64,000 bases of DNA from Aminomonas paucivorans DSM 12260. Its GTDB lineage: Bacteria; Synergistota; Synergistia; Synergistales; Synergistaceae. Below, in pieces: positions 17,568-25,920 of the stretch. The stretch is taken from NCBI RefSeq assembly GCF_000165795.1, contig NZ_CM001022.1:496001-560000 (forward strand), written 5' to 3'. The position numbers and the translations under genes were made by a program. The notes beneath the pieces are model-generated. The model worked only from the letters and a program-made list of their open reading frames with translations, was not told the DNA's origin and did no database searches. Each line of letters begins with the position of its first letter. Within the stretch, counting starts at the first letter, position 1.

Positions 17568-18425
17568 ATGGAGATGCGGGATCTGTGGGCCCGGGGGGAA
17601 GAGCGGGACGGGGTGGTCCTGGTCCCCCTGGGGGCGGTGCGGGAAGCGGCTCGGTGCTGGGGGGTGTCGCCTCGGGAGGCGGAGATCCGGGTCCTGGAGG
17701 CGGGGGCCTGCCCCGCCCGGTACGAGCGGAACCTGGGGACCCTGGGGCGGGAGGGGCAGCTTCGCCTGCTTCGGTCCGCCGTGGCCGTGGCGGGGTGCGG
17801 CGGCCTGGGGGGTTACCTGGCGGAGCTGCTGGCTCGGGCGGGGGTGGGGCGGCTCGTCCTGGCGGACGGGGATGTCTTCGGGGAGAGCAACCTGAACCGG
17901 CAGCTCTGCTGCACCGAGGCGGACCTGGGGCGCCCCAAGGTCCGGGTGGCGGCGGAGCGGGTGGGGCGGGTCAACGGGGCGGTGGAGGTCCGGGTCCTGG
18001 AGGCCTACGTGGACGAGGCGGGAGCCGATGCCTTCCTGGAGGGCTGCGATCTGGCGGTGGACGGCCTGGACAACCAGACCGCCCGCAGGGTCCTGCATCG
18101 GGCCTGCGGGCGGCGGGGGATCCCCTTCGTCCACGGGGCCATCGGGGGGTTCTGGGCCCAGGTGGCGGTGTTCCGTCCCGGGGAGCCCTCCCTCTGGGAT
18201 CTCTGGGGGGACGGTCCCGACCGGGGGGTGGAACTGCGGACGGGCAACCCCCCCTTCACCCCCGCCCTGGCCGCGGCGGTGCAGGCGGCGGAGGCGGTGA
18301 AGCTCCTGACGGGAGTCGGGACTCCCTTGCGGGGAACCCTGCTCTGGTTCGATCTGGCGGAGGGGACCAGCCAGCCTCTGCGGTACGCCCCGGAGAGCGG
18401 AAGCCCCGGGGCTACCCGAAGCTGA
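17568..18425 (+). CDS. ThiF/MoeB/HesA-family adenylyltransferase
   Basis: E1-like enzyme of 285 residues that adenylates the C-terminus of a ubiquitin-fold sulfur carrier. The ATP-binding loop is AGCGGLGGYLAELLARAGVG near residues 68-87, followed by DGDVFGESNLNRQ near 95-107, which holds the catalytic Arg, and CDLAVDGLDN near 160. About 60 N-terminal residues precede the fold, as in some HesA-type proteins. The ATG at 17568 is preceded by GGAGGAGGGCGGAGC. It is divergent from mnmA. No sulfur carrier gene (ThiS, MoaD) is nearby, so thiamin, molybdopterin or tRNA thiolation are all possible. Confidence 0.87.
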   Translation: MEMRDLWARGEERDGVVLVPLGAVREAARCWGVSPREAEIRVLEAGACPARYERNLGTLGREGQLRLLRSAVAVAGCGGLGGYLAELLARAGVGRLVLADGDVFGESNLNRQLCCTEADLGRPKVRVAAERVGRVNGAVEVRVLEAYVDEAGADAFLEGCDLAVDGLDNQTARRVLHRACGRRGIPFVHGAIGGFWAQVAVFRPGEPSLWDLWGDGPDRGVELRTGNPPFTPALAAAVQAAEAVKLLTGVGTPLRGTLLWFDLAEGTSQPLRYAPESGSPGATRS

Positions 18426-19314
18426 CCCGGTTCCGCCCCTCCTGTTTGCTGCGGTACAGAAGCCTGTCCGCCCGGGAGACCAGCAGTTCCGGGGAGTCCT
18501 GGAACTCCGCCAGGGTGACCCCGCAGGAGACGGTGACCTGCACGTCCGAACCGTCCTCTCCCCGGCAGGTGGAGGCCTCCACCAGGAGGCGCAGTCGTTC
18601 CGCCACCTCCTTGAGGGTGGGGGCGTCCACGTTCTTGCAGAGCACCAGGAACTCCTCTCCTCCCCATCGTCCCACCACGTCCCAGTTCCGAAGATTTCCC
18701 TGGATCGTCCGGGCTACCATGGCCAGCACCTGGTCCCCCGTGGCATGTCCGTACCGGTCGTTGACGTTCTTGAAGTGGTCGATGTCGAAGAACAGCACCC
18801 CGAAGGGCCAGCCGTTTCCCTGAAACTCCTCCGTCCAGTCCTTCAGGGTGTCCTCCAGGTAGCGCCGATTTCCCGTCTGGGTGAGGGGGTCCAGGTAGGC
18901 CATCCGCTCCAGGATGGAGAGTCGGTCTTCCCGGGTGATGTGGTTGGTGGCGTCCTCGAAGATCTCCACCCCTCCCACCACTTCCCCCGCCCCGTTCCGC
19001 AGGGGAGCGGTGCGCACCTGCACCGGGACCCGGTGTCCGTCCTTGTGGTGCAGGTACACCAGGGTTTCCCGGACCTTCCCGTCGGCGATGGAGGCCGCCA
19101 GGGGGCACAGGTTGCGGCAGAGGCTGTTCCCCTCCCCGTCCACGTGCATCAGGATGTCCTCGGAACAGGGATGCCCCAGGACCTCCTCGGCGCGAAAGCC
19201 CGTGAGCTGTTCCGCGGCGTGGTTCCAGTAGGTGATGGTCCGGGTGCCGTCGGTGGTGTACACCGCGTTCAGCAGGTGGTCCAGGATGTCCTTGTAGTCG
19301 TGGTCCCTCGTCAT
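18412..19314 (-). CDS. Cytosolic PAS-GGDEF diguanylate cyclase
   Basis: 300 residues with no membrane segment. An N-terminal PAS domain (about 8-125) carries TITYWNHAAEQLTGF and an inserted pair of Cys in GNSLCRNLCPL, which could bind metal or sense redox. The GGDEF domain (about 135-300) has FFDIDHFKNVNDRYGH, active site GGEEF near 216 and an I-site RNWD five residues before it. It overlaps the ThiF-like gene tail-to-tail by 14 bases. The upstream DUF1847 gene is on the same strand 91 bases away and may be cotranscribed. Confidence 0.93.
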   Translation of the reverse strand: MTRDHDYKDILDHLLNAVYTTDGTRTITYWNHAAEQLTGFRAEEVLGHPCSEDILMHVDGEGNSLCRNLCPLAASIADGKVRETLVYLHHKDGHRVPVQVRTAPLRNGAGEVVGGVEIFEDATNHITREDRLSILERMAYLDPLTQTGNRRYLEDTLKDWTEEFQGNGWPFGVLFFDIDHFKNVNDRYGHATGDQVLAMVARTIQGNLRNWDVVGRWGGEEFLVLCKNVDAPTLKEVAERLRLLVEASTCRGEDGSDVQVTVSCGVTLAEFQDSPELLVSRADRLLYRSKQEGRNRVSFG

Positions 19315-19405
19315 CCCTCGTCCCTCCCTAGGGGGTCCGTGCCCCGATGTTCGTCACCATGCTAACACATGGAGGAAGAACCGAGGAGACGAGGGGAACC
19401 GAAGT

Positions 19406-19984
19406 TCAGGGACGGCTTTCCTCCCGTCCCAGCTTGCGCCGGATGTAGGGGCAGGTGAGGGCCGCCACGGGGTTGTGTCCCAGCCTCCGGTCCTTCACCA
19501 CCAGGGGCACCGTCCAGGCCTTGGAGTGACGAAGGAACAGGGCGTCGTGCCCCACGCAGAGCCCCATCATCAGGTTCAGCTCCGTCCCCGCCTCCTCCAG
19601 AATGCGGGCCTGTTCGACGGGGTTGCAGGACACCGCCCCCACCTTCTGGCTGGAGGGCACCTCCAGGTCCTCCTTCAGGAGGCCCCCGGTCTTGCAGCAC
19701 ACCGTGGTGAGGCGGAACTCCTTCTCCAGGATCTCCGCCGCCCAGACGGCTTCCTGGAACAGGCCCACGCAGAAGGCGATCCCCAGGTGGTGGACCCCCA
19801 GAACCCGGGCGAACTCCACAACCTCGTCGAAGCGGCACAGGTCCCCGTAGAAACGGGACTCCACCTCCCCCGCCGCCTGGAGGATCCGTCTCTCCTCCCG
19901 GTCCAGGTAGGCCTTCTCCGGGTCCGAAGGGACGCAGGGGTTGCCGGTGGAGCAGGGGTGGTCGGTGCATCGGTCGCAGCGCAT
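19406..19984 (-). CDS. DUF1847 family Cys-rich protein
   Basis: 192-residue protein of unknown function. Eleven Cys residues are visible, the first cluster being CDRCTDHPCSTGNPC at residues 3-17, suggestive of a metal or Fe-S site; others occur in TVCCKTGG and ALTCPYIRRKLG. The middle reads GVHHLGIAFCVGLFQEA, a conserved block of this family, and NLMMGLCVGHDALF follows. AGGAGGT is six bases from the ATG at 19984 and abuts the ATG at 19990, so I chose 19984. The family is common in anaerobes. No partner gene identifies its role. Confidence 0.85.
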   Translation of the reverse strand: MRCDRCTDHPCSTGNPCVPSDPEKAYLDREERRILQAAGEVESRFYGDLCRFDEVVEFARVLGVHHLGIAFCVGLFQEAVWAAEILEKEFRLTTVCCKTGGLLKEDLEVPSSQKVGAVSCNPVEQARILEEAGTELNLMMGLCVGHDALFLRHSKAWTVPLVVKDRRLGHNPVAALTCPYIRRKLGREESRP

Positions 19985-20004
19985 GTCCATACCTCCTCAT
20001 GATG

Positions 20005-20032
20005 CGCGGGGGAGGAACGTCCCTCCCCCGCG
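20005..20032 (-). terminator. Hairpin after the C69 peptidase gene
   Basis: An 11-pair GC stem (CGCGGGGGAGG against CCTCCCCCGCG, loop of 6) lies 40 bases past the C69 stop on the minus strand. There is no U-run, so it may be an mRNA-end-stabilising hairpin or a Rho-assisted terminator. Confidence 0.5.
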
Positions 20033-20072
20033 GTGGTTCCCGTTCCGTCCCGATGGATTCGGGGCTCTGCCC

Positions 20073-21806
20073 TCAGGGCTTGGGGGCGTAGGTGGTGGGG
20101 CCGGAGCGCCACTCCGTCCCGTCCAGCCAGTTCCGGGGGTACCCCAGGGGCTGGGCCATCTTCCCCGGCTCGTTGAGGAAGCCGTCGTTGTAGCGCACGA
20201 TGAGCCGGTCCGCGAAGGCCCACCAGTCCGCCACGGTCCTGTCTGCCCGGGCCCGGTCCGCCCGGGTCAGGAAGTCCCGGGCCTTGGCGGGGGAGGTCCG
20301 GTGCAGCGCCAGGGCCTTGCGGTCCTGTTCCTCCAGGGAGCGGAGGAACGAGGCCTCCATGCCGTCCCGCTTGGCGGCGATGTCGGCGTGGATCCGGTCG
20401 TAGCGAAGCCACGCCCAGTGGGCGGTGAAGTTGAAGGCCCACCAGGCGGCCTTGCGGTTGAAGACCTGGGGGTCCACCACCTGGAAGGACGGGGGCAGGT
20501 CCCGCACCCCCACGTGGAAGGGGATGAAGCAGGTCTCCGAGGGCTTGTCCGGCCCGATCCAGCACACCCCCCCGATGGGGTCGGGCAGCCAGCTCCGTCC
20601 CTGGCAGAGGGTGGTGTAGCCGCAGTAGGTCACGGAGATGGGGCGTTCCCAGGCCCCGTCCAGCTTGCGCTTCGGGTCCCCCACGTCCCCCTGCCCGTCG
20701 TAGGGGCCGTAGAACCGGTCCGGGTTGCCGAAGGGCCCCGCCCCGACCCCCGCGGTGAGGTCGAAGGGGGTGCCCTCGTAGTGGTCCCGGAAGAGGGCCG
20801 CCACGTCCCGCAGGGAGAGCTTGCGGTCCGGCTTCACCGAGAAGGGGTAGGCCCGGGTGGTGCCGCACTCCACCCAGGGAGAGAAGCCCCGGGAGGGAGC
20901 TACCCGGTCCAGGACCCGCCACACCCGCCGGAGGGAGTAGTAGGGGTGGTTGTACTCCCCCAGGCTGGCGACCTTCAGCCAGTCCAAGGGGCCGTCCTCG
21001 GGCTTCCAGAGGCCGTGACGCCTCGCCGTCTCGAAGAGCTTCGACCCGATCATCAGGTCCGGGTCCTTAGGGTCCACGTCCCGGATGCGGAACTCGTTGG
21101 CCGCCACGAAGACCTCCCCGTCGGGCACCCGCCGGGCCACCCAGAGCCCCCCGGTCCCGTCGGGGGAAGGAGCCATCTCCATCACCCAGGCCTCCTGGGG
21201 GTCCGCCACGGGAAGGGTCTCCCCGGTGCCGTAGTAACCGTAGGTCTCCAGCAGATTCCCCATGAGGCGCACCGCCTCCCGGGCGGTGCGGCACCGCTCC
21301 AGGGCCACACGAGACAGCTCGGAGGAGTAGAAGATCCGCTTCCCCGGCTCCGGATCCAGGTTCTGCCGTACCCCGTCGGTGCACTCCCCGAACATGAGCT
21401 GGTGTTCGTTCATGATGCCGTAGGAACCGTCGAAGTAGGCGTAGGTGTGGGGCACCTGGGGGATGAAGCCCAGAGGCACCGAGCGCAGGGCCGCCGGGCC
21501 GCCGTAGGCGGGGGCCCGGTCCGGGTCCACCAGTCGGGGGGTCAGGAAGCACCGGAACTTCGGAAACTCTCCCAGGGCCACGGCGCTGGCGTACACCGGG
21601 CGCCTGGCCCCCTTGGGGTGGTCCGCCGCAGGGACGTAGACGATGCGCTGGTCGCAGAGATCGTCGTCGTCCGAGTGGCCCACGAAGGTGGAGCCGTCGG
21701 TGGTGGCTCCCACCGTGACGATCAGGGTGGTGCAGGCCCAGACGGGGGCCGCCGAAAGGACCGCGGTCAGGGCGAGGAGCAGAAGGGTGCGTTTGCCTGC
21801 CTTCAT
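20073..21806 (-). CDS. Secreted C69-family dipeptidase (PepD/U34-like)
   Basis: Exported N-terminal-nucleophile hydrolase of 577 residues, predicted to cleave dipeptides. The signal peptide runs to about residue 24 and ends in VWA. The very next residue is the Cys of CTTLIVTVGATTDGSTFVGH, the family's catalytic N-terminal Cys. Further family blocks are YGIMNEHQLMFGECT and ETYGYYGTGETLPVADPQEAWVME. The ATG at 21806 follows CCAAGGAGGG; the longer open frame upstream overlaps other genes and is not coding. Secreted peptidases suit an amino-acid-fermenting lifestyle. The ImmA-like gene upstream is 59 bases away on the same strand. Confidence 0.93.
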   Translation of the reverse strand: MKAGKRTLLLLALTAVLSAAPVWACTTLIVTVGATTDGSTFVGHSDDDDLCDQRIVYVPAADHPKGARRPVYASAVALGEFPKFRCFLTPRLVDPDRAPAYGGPAALRSVPLGFIPQVPHTYAYFDGSYGIMNEHQLMFGECTDGVRQNLDPEPGKRIFYSSELSRVALERCRTAREAVRLMGNLLETYGYYGTGETLPVADPQEAWVMEMAPSPDGTGGLWVARRVPDGEVFVAANEFRIRDVDPKDPDLMIGSKLFETARRHGLWKPEDGPLDWLKVASLGEYNHPYYSLRRVWRVLDRVAPSRGFSPWVECGTTRAYPFSVKPDRKLSLRDVAALFRDHYEGTPFDLTAGVGAGPFGNPDRFYGPYDGQGDVGDPKRKLDGAWERPISVTYCGYTTLCQGRSWLPDPIGGVCWIGPDKPSETCFIPFHVGVRDLPPSFQVVDPQVFNRKAAWWAFNFTAHWAWLRYDRIHADIAAKRDGMEASFLRSLEEQDRKALALHRTSPAKARDFLTRADRARADRTVADWWAFADRLIVRYNDGFLNEPGKMAQPLGYPRNWLDGTEWRSGPTTYAPKP

Positions 21807-21865
21807 GGGAATCCCTCCTTGGGGAATCGGTCGGCGTGCAGGGTGGCGGGGGGGTAGCCCCCCCG

Positions 21866-22378
21866 TCAGGGGAACAGGGCTTCCACGGAGCGGTCGGGGG
21901 GAGGCTCGGTCTTCGGGGAGGGGAGGCACCCCAGCCGAGCCAGGCGCAGTCCCATGGCCTGCCGGGATACCCGAAAGCGCCGGGCCAGGACCAGCTCCCT
22001 CTGCCCGGGGGGCAGGAGGAGGGCGGAATCCCGACGCAGGGCCCAGGCTGGCATGAGCAGCTCCGAGGCGAAGTCGTCCGCCTCCCGCTCCTGCCAGGCC
22101 AGCCGGGGTCGTCCCGGGAGGACCGGGGCGTGTCCCAGCACCAGATGTCCCAGCTCGTGGGCCGCGGTAAAGCGCCTCCGGGGCGGGGGCATCTGGGCGT
22201 TCAGGGAAAGGGTCACCCGCCCCGCGAGGCGGGAACAGGCGGCGTCCACGCCCCCGGAGCCGTGGAGGTACACCCGAATCCCCAGGGACCGGAAGAGCCC
22301 GTTCAGGTCCACGGGGATCTCCGTCAGGATGCCCCCCGTCCAGAACCGCCTCGCCGCCAGGGCTCCCCTGCGCGTCAT
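21866..22378 (-). CDS. ImmA/IrrE-type metallopeptidase
   Basis: 170-residue zinc peptidase of the ImmA/IrrE family (COG2856). The gluzincin motif HELGHLVLGH lies near residues 73-82, and a downstream E-x-x-A-D (EREADDFASELLMP) supplies the third ligand and the conserved FA.ELLMP. The C-terminus has a helical RFRVSRQAMGLRLARLG segment typical of these proteins. It lies 9 bases downstream of an XRE-family regulator, the standard ImmR-ImmA arrangement in which the peptidase cleaves the repressor. No integrase or conjugation gene is nearby, so it looks like a solitary stress or regulatory pair. Confidence 0.9.
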   Translation of the reverse strand: MTRRGALAARRFWTGGILTEIPVDLNGLFRSLGIRVYLHGSGGVDAACSRLAGRVTLSLNAQMPPPRRRFTAAHELGHLVLGHAPVLPGRPRLAWQEREADDFASELLMPAWALRRDSALLLPPGQRELVLARRFRVSRQAMGLRLARLGCLPSPKTEPPPDRSVEALFP

Positions 22379-22387
22379 GGGCCCTCC

Positions 22388-22792
22388 CTAGAGGGCGTCC
22401 TCCCGCCTGTGGCGGCGCAGCGCCTCGTCCGCCTGCCCCAGGGCCAGCTTCAGGTGGTCCGCCAGGAAGCGGCGCTCCTCCTCCGTCAGGTCCCCCGCCT
22501 TGCCGGAGAGATGGCGCAGATAGAGGGCCACCTCCGGATGCTCCCGCACCGCCAGGTCCAACAGGTCCTCCAGGGCCTGTCTCTCCGGCCGGGGCGTCTC
22601 CTCCGCCAGCTCCGCCAGGGGACACCCCAGGACGGCGCTGGCCCGGCGCAGCAGGTCCAGGGAGCAGCCTCGCTCCCCCCGCTCGATGCGGCTCAGGAAG
22701 GCGGCGGAGATGCCCATCCGCTCCGCCAGCTCCTTCTGTTCCAGGCCCCGAGCCTTGCGGGCCTCCCGGATGCGGGATCCCGTGGAGTCCAT
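22388..22792 (-). CDS. XRE-family transcriptional regulator (ImmR-like)
   Basis: 134 residues. The helix-turn-helix spans about residues 6-60: GSRIREARKARGLEQKELAE, then MGISAAFLSRIERGERG with the Q-K-E-L and S-x-I-E-x-G signatures. The rest is helical and Glu/Leu-rich. I chose the ATG at 22792, with GGGGGAGG upstream; an upstream ATG at 22933 lies in a non-coding-looking extension. It is divergent from the PaaK-like gene and paired with the ImmA-like peptidase, its likely proteolytic regulator. Confidence 0.88.
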   Translation of the reverse strand: MDSTGSRIREARKARGLEQKELAERMGISAAFLSRIERGERGCSLDLLRRASAVLGCPLAELAEETPRPERQALEDLLDLAVREHPEVALYLRHLSGKAGDLTEEERRFLADHLKLALGQADEALRRHRREDAL

Positions 22793-22931
22793 CCCCTTCC
22801 CTCCCCCTTTGTTTCGTCTCCCCCGCATCATGGTCCCTGGCGTTTCCCGCGTCAAGAAAGGGTCGGGGAGGCGAAAATCCCGGATTTCGGGTAGGATCGT
22901 CTCATTCGCCATCCGAACGGGAGGGATGTCC

Positions 22932-24329
22932 ATGACCTTCGAGGAGCTTTACCGCATCGCCGCATCCAGGGTTCCCGCCTACCGACGCTTCCTGACCCAG
23001 CGCCTCGGCTCCGTGCCGGAGGTCGTCTCCCGGGAGGACTTTGCCGCCCTTCCCCTCACCTCGAAGAAGGACTACGTGAAGGCCTTCCCCCTGGAGGACC
23101 TGTGCCTGGACGGCACCCTGGAGGGCAAACACGTCCTCTGCCGCAGCTCCGGCAGCACCGGCAAACCCACCTACTGGCCCCAGATGCCCGAACAGGAACG
23201 CTACGTGGCGGACTACCTCTACACGGACCTGGACGAGGACCTCCAGATCAGCCTGCGCCCCGCCCTGGCCCTGGTGGTGTTGGGCCTGGGCTCCTGGATC
23301 AGCGGGGAACTCACCACCTGGGGGCTGCGCACCCTGGGGATCCAGAAGGGACACCTCACCCTGGCCACCCCGGGGATCAACCTGGAGGAGGCGGCGGAGA
23401 TCCTGGAGGAGTTCGGCCCTCGCTTTCCCCAGACGGTGCTCTACAGCTACCCTCCCTTCGCCAAGCGCCTCCTGGAGATGGCCTCGGATCGGGGAGTGGA
23501 CCTGTCGGTGCTGCGGGTGAGCCTGCGCCTCGCCGGGGAAGGGTATTCGGAGCGGTACCGGGATCACGTGAACCGCCTGCTGGGGTACCCGGAGGGGCAC
23601 CTCACCTCCGTGGTCTCCGGCTACGGCTCCACGGACTTCGGCAGCGCCGGGAAGGAGACCCCCCTCTGCGTCGCCATCCGTCGGGCCCTGTACGAGGGGA
23701 ACCTGACGGAAAAGGTCCTGGGGGTGCCGGACCTTCCCTCGGTCTGCCAGTACGACCCGGCGGCGCACCTCCTAGAGGTGGTGGAGGGGGAACTGGTGGC
23801 CTCCAAGTACCAGGCGGTGCCCCTGGTGCGCTATCGCAGCGGCGACCGGGGGGAGCTGGTCCCCTTCCGGGAGATGATGGCCCGGCTGGCCGACGCGGGG
23901 GTCGACCCCCTGCGGGTCCTGGAGGAGCGGGGGTGCCGGACCGACCGGGTCCGGGAGCTGCCCTTCGTGCTGGTGCACGGCCGCATCGACGGAGGGGTCA
24001 CCTTCTTCGCCGCCAACATCCTGGTGGGGCAGGTGCAGGGGGCCCTGGAGACGGACCCGGTCCTGGCGGGAGCCTTTACCGGGGCCTTCCAGCTTCGGTG
24101 CGCCGAGACGGAGGATCTGTCCTCGGTCCTGGAGATCCGGGCGGAACTTCGTCCCGGGGCCACCGCCCCGGAGGACGGAGCGCCCCGCCTGGCCCGGGAG
24201 CTGGCCAGGCGCAGCACCGAGTACGCCGCGGTCTGGGAGAGCAACGGAGACCGGGCCCTGCCCCGGATCGTCCCCGTGGAGCCCGGCAGCCTCTACTCCA
24301 GCACCAAGGTCCGCTACCTGGACCGGTAG
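22932..24329 (+). CDS. PaaK-like (phenylacetate-CoA ligase family) adenylate-forming enzyme
   Basis: 465-residue member of the ANL superfamily, closest in motif pattern to phenylacetate-CoA ligase/coenzyme F390 synthetase. The P-loop-like ATP motif reads CRSSGSTGKPT near residue 75, and SGYGSTDFGS near 230 corresponds to the adenylate-binding A5 motif. The C-terminal lid is present with VHGRID and a final K in YSSTKVRYLDR. GGGAGG is seven bases before the ATG at 22932; the ATG at 22926 is too close. The acid substrate is unknown. It is followed after 16 bases by a membrane protein gene. Confidence 0.85.
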   Translation: MTFEELYRIAASRVPAYRRFLTQRLGSVPEVVSREDFAALPLTSKKDYVKAFPLEDLCLDGTLEGKHVLCRSSGSTGKPTYWPQMPEQERYVADYLYTDLDEDLQISLRPALALVVLGLGSWISGELTTWGLRTLGIQKGHLTLATPGINLEEAAEILEEFGPRFPQTVLYSYPPFAKRLLEMASDRGVDLSVLRVSLRLAGEGYSERYRDHVNRLLGYPEGHLTSVVSGYGSTDFGSAGKETPLCVAIRRALYEGNLTEKVLGVPDLPSVCQYDPAAHLLEVVEGELVASKYQAVPLVRYRSGDRGELVPFREMMARLADAGVDPLRVLEERGCRTDRVRELPFVLVHGRIDGGVTFFAANILVGQVQGALETDPVLAGAFTGAFQLRCAETEDLSSVLEIRAELRPGATAPEDGAPRLARELARRSTEYAAVWESNGDRALPRIVPVEPGSLYSSTKVRYLDR

Positions 24330-24345
24330 GGAGCCCCCCGTCCCC

Positions 24346-25701
24346 GTGACCTCCTCCCCCTCCACCCCGTCCCTTCGAGAGCACCTCGCGTCCCCCGTCG
24401 CCGCCCTGGCGGCGGGGGTGCTGGCGGGGTTTGCCCTCCGAACCCTCCCGGGAGCCTGGAACGCCGCCGCCTTCGGGGCCGGACTGGGCCTGGGGCTGAC
24501 CTGGATCCCTCGTCCCGAGGAGGACCCGGGAGTCCTCTTCCTGGGAGGGCTCCTGGGGCTGTCGGGGTGGGTCCTGGCCTTTGTCCCCCTGCCCTGGATC
24601 TCCCTTCCCCTCTCCCTCTTCCAAGGCGTGGCCGTGGCCCTGCTGGCCCGCACGGGACTGGGGGAGGGGCCCATCCCCGAGGAAGGGGACGTCTCGGGCT
24701 GGGGACCCCTGGGAGCCGGGGCGGGGGTCCTCCTCTCCCTCCTCTCCCCGGGGGTCTTCCTGTGGCTGGGGGGGCTGCTGGCCCTCCTTGCGGTCCTGGG
24801 CTTTCTGGAGGAACGGCGCCCGGCGGCTCCCCTTCCCGAGGGGGAGACGGGTGCCCCCCTTCTCCCGTCCTCCCCCCCCGGCCCCCTGCGCCTTCCCGGG
24901 GCGGCCCTCCTGGTGGGGGGCTTCTTCCTCGTCCTCGTCCGCTCCTGCGACCTTCCCTCTCCCGGAGGGGCTCGGGTGCTGCTTTTGGCCCTGTGGGGGC
25001 TTCTCCTCTGGATGGGGGTCTTCCGGTGGGGGATCTTCTCGGCCCTCTGTTTCCGCCACCGGGCCTTCGTGGGAGGGGCCGTCCTGGCGGGGGGAAGCGC
25101 CTTCGTCCTGGCCGGCGCGTCCAGCCTCCTGAACGGGCTGGGGGGGCGTCTTTTCCCCGGTGGGGGAGGGGGTACCCCGGAGTTCCTGCTCCTGGGGCTT
25201 CTCCTGGGAGGGCAGGGGGTGGTCGCCCTGCTGGACCGGTTCCCCCGCCTCCTGGTGGCTGCGGGGCTTGCCCTGGGAGCGGGGGCCCTGGGGGGGCTCT
25301 CGGGAATCTGGGGTGTCCCCTCCCCGGGGATGTGGGGCCTGGGCTGCGGGGCCTTCGGCCTGGGGTTGGGCCTGGTTCTGGAGTCCTCCTGGCGCATCGC
25401 CTCCGGCCCCCTGGGGCCGGTGCACCGGGCCTCCGCCCTCCGCTGGTACGCAGCGGTGCTCCTGGGTTCCCTGGGGGCGGGGCGCATCCTCGCCCCGGCG
25501 GAGTTCCTCCGGACCTCTGCCCTCTTCCTTCGCCAGATGGGGAACCGCCTCGACGCCCCCTTGCCCTCCCCGGACCTCCTCCAAGACCTCCTGGGGCGAG
25601 GAGCGGAACAGTTGGCCTACGGCCGCTGCCTGGCTCTGGGGGTGCTCCTGCTGCTGCTCCTCTTCCCCCTGCTTCGCCTCCTTCCCTCGCACCGCCGCTG
25701 A
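24346..25701 (+). CDS. Polytopic membrane protein, function unknown
   Basis: 451 residues, extremely Leu/Gly-rich, with about 12 hydrophobic segments and a cytoplasmic-type Pro/Glu loop near residues 160-185. The N- and C-terminal halves each start with similar helix-loop patterns, reminiscent of a major-facilitator-like transporter, but I see no diagnostic motif. The start is a GTG at 24346 with a weak GGGAG upstream. It is probably cotranscribed with the PaaK-like gene. Confidence 0.75.
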   Translation: MTSSPSTPSLREHLASPVAALAAGVLAGFALRTLPGAWNAAAFGAGLGLGLTWIPRPEEDPGVLFLGGLLGLSGWVLAFVPLPWISLPLSLFQGVAVALLARTGLGEGPIPEEGDVSGWGPLGAGAGVLLSLLSPGVFLWLGGLLALLAVLGFLEERRPAAPLPEGETGAPLLPSSPPGPLRLPGAALLVGGFFLVLVRSCDLPSPGGARVLLLALWGLLLWMGVFRWGIFSALCFRHRAFVGGAVLAGGSAFVLAGASSLLNGLGGRLFPGGGGGTPEFLLLGLLLGGQGVVALLDRFPRLLVAAGLALGAGALGGLSGIWGVPSPGMWGLGCGAFGLGLGLVLESSWRIASGPLGPVHRASALRWYAAVLLGSLGAGRILAPAEFLRTSALFLRQMGNRLDAPLPSPDLLQDLLGRGAEQLAYGRCLALGVLLLLLLFPLLRLLPSHRR

Positions 25702-25738
25702 CTCCGAAAGCTGACAAAGGGGAATCATATTTGACTGC

Positions 25739-25767
25739 TTGACAACTATGGGTTGTCGAGTTAGGCT
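25739..25767 (+). promoter_or_regulatory. Strong promoter of the DUF1659-YvrJ operon
   Basis: TTGACA (25739-25744) and TAGGCT (25762-25767) are 17 bases apart. The region between them contains an inverted repeat GACAAC-TATGG-GTTGTC starting inside the -35 box, a possible repressor site. Confidence 0.65.
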
Positions 25768-25773
25768 GTGTTT

Positions 25774-25920
25774 GCCTTGAAGGCAAACCGGCTCTGCCGG
25801 AACCGAGGGAGGAGAGAACCGGGCCCAACCTCCTTCGGGGCGCTCATCCCGCCCGCGCAAGCGGGAGAAGGCGCCGACCTATCCCGGGGATGATCCCCGA
25901 ATCCAATGGAGGTGGCACCT
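25774..25920 (+). promoter_or_regulatory. Structured 5' leader of the DUF1659 operon, possible divergent riboswitch
   Basis: The roughly 147-base leader holds successive perfect hairpins: GTTTGCC-TTGAA-GGCAAAC, CCGG-CTCTG-CCGG, and CCCGC-loop-GCGGG. Between them lie short segments GCCGGAACCG, GGAGAGAACC, GGGGCGCTCATC and CCGACCTATCCCGG, in that order. They are weakly reminiscent of the c-di-AMP (ydaO/yuaA) riboswitch core, but the element is shorter and the hallmark 3' segment is incomplete. A GGAGGTGG ribosome site ends the leader. Confidence 0.35.

Noticed and set aside
21807-22625. Long upstream extension of the C69 peptidase frame
   Set aside because: It would overlap the ImmA and XRE genes and remove the signal peptide from the N-terminus. 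The ATG at 21806 has the ribosome site.
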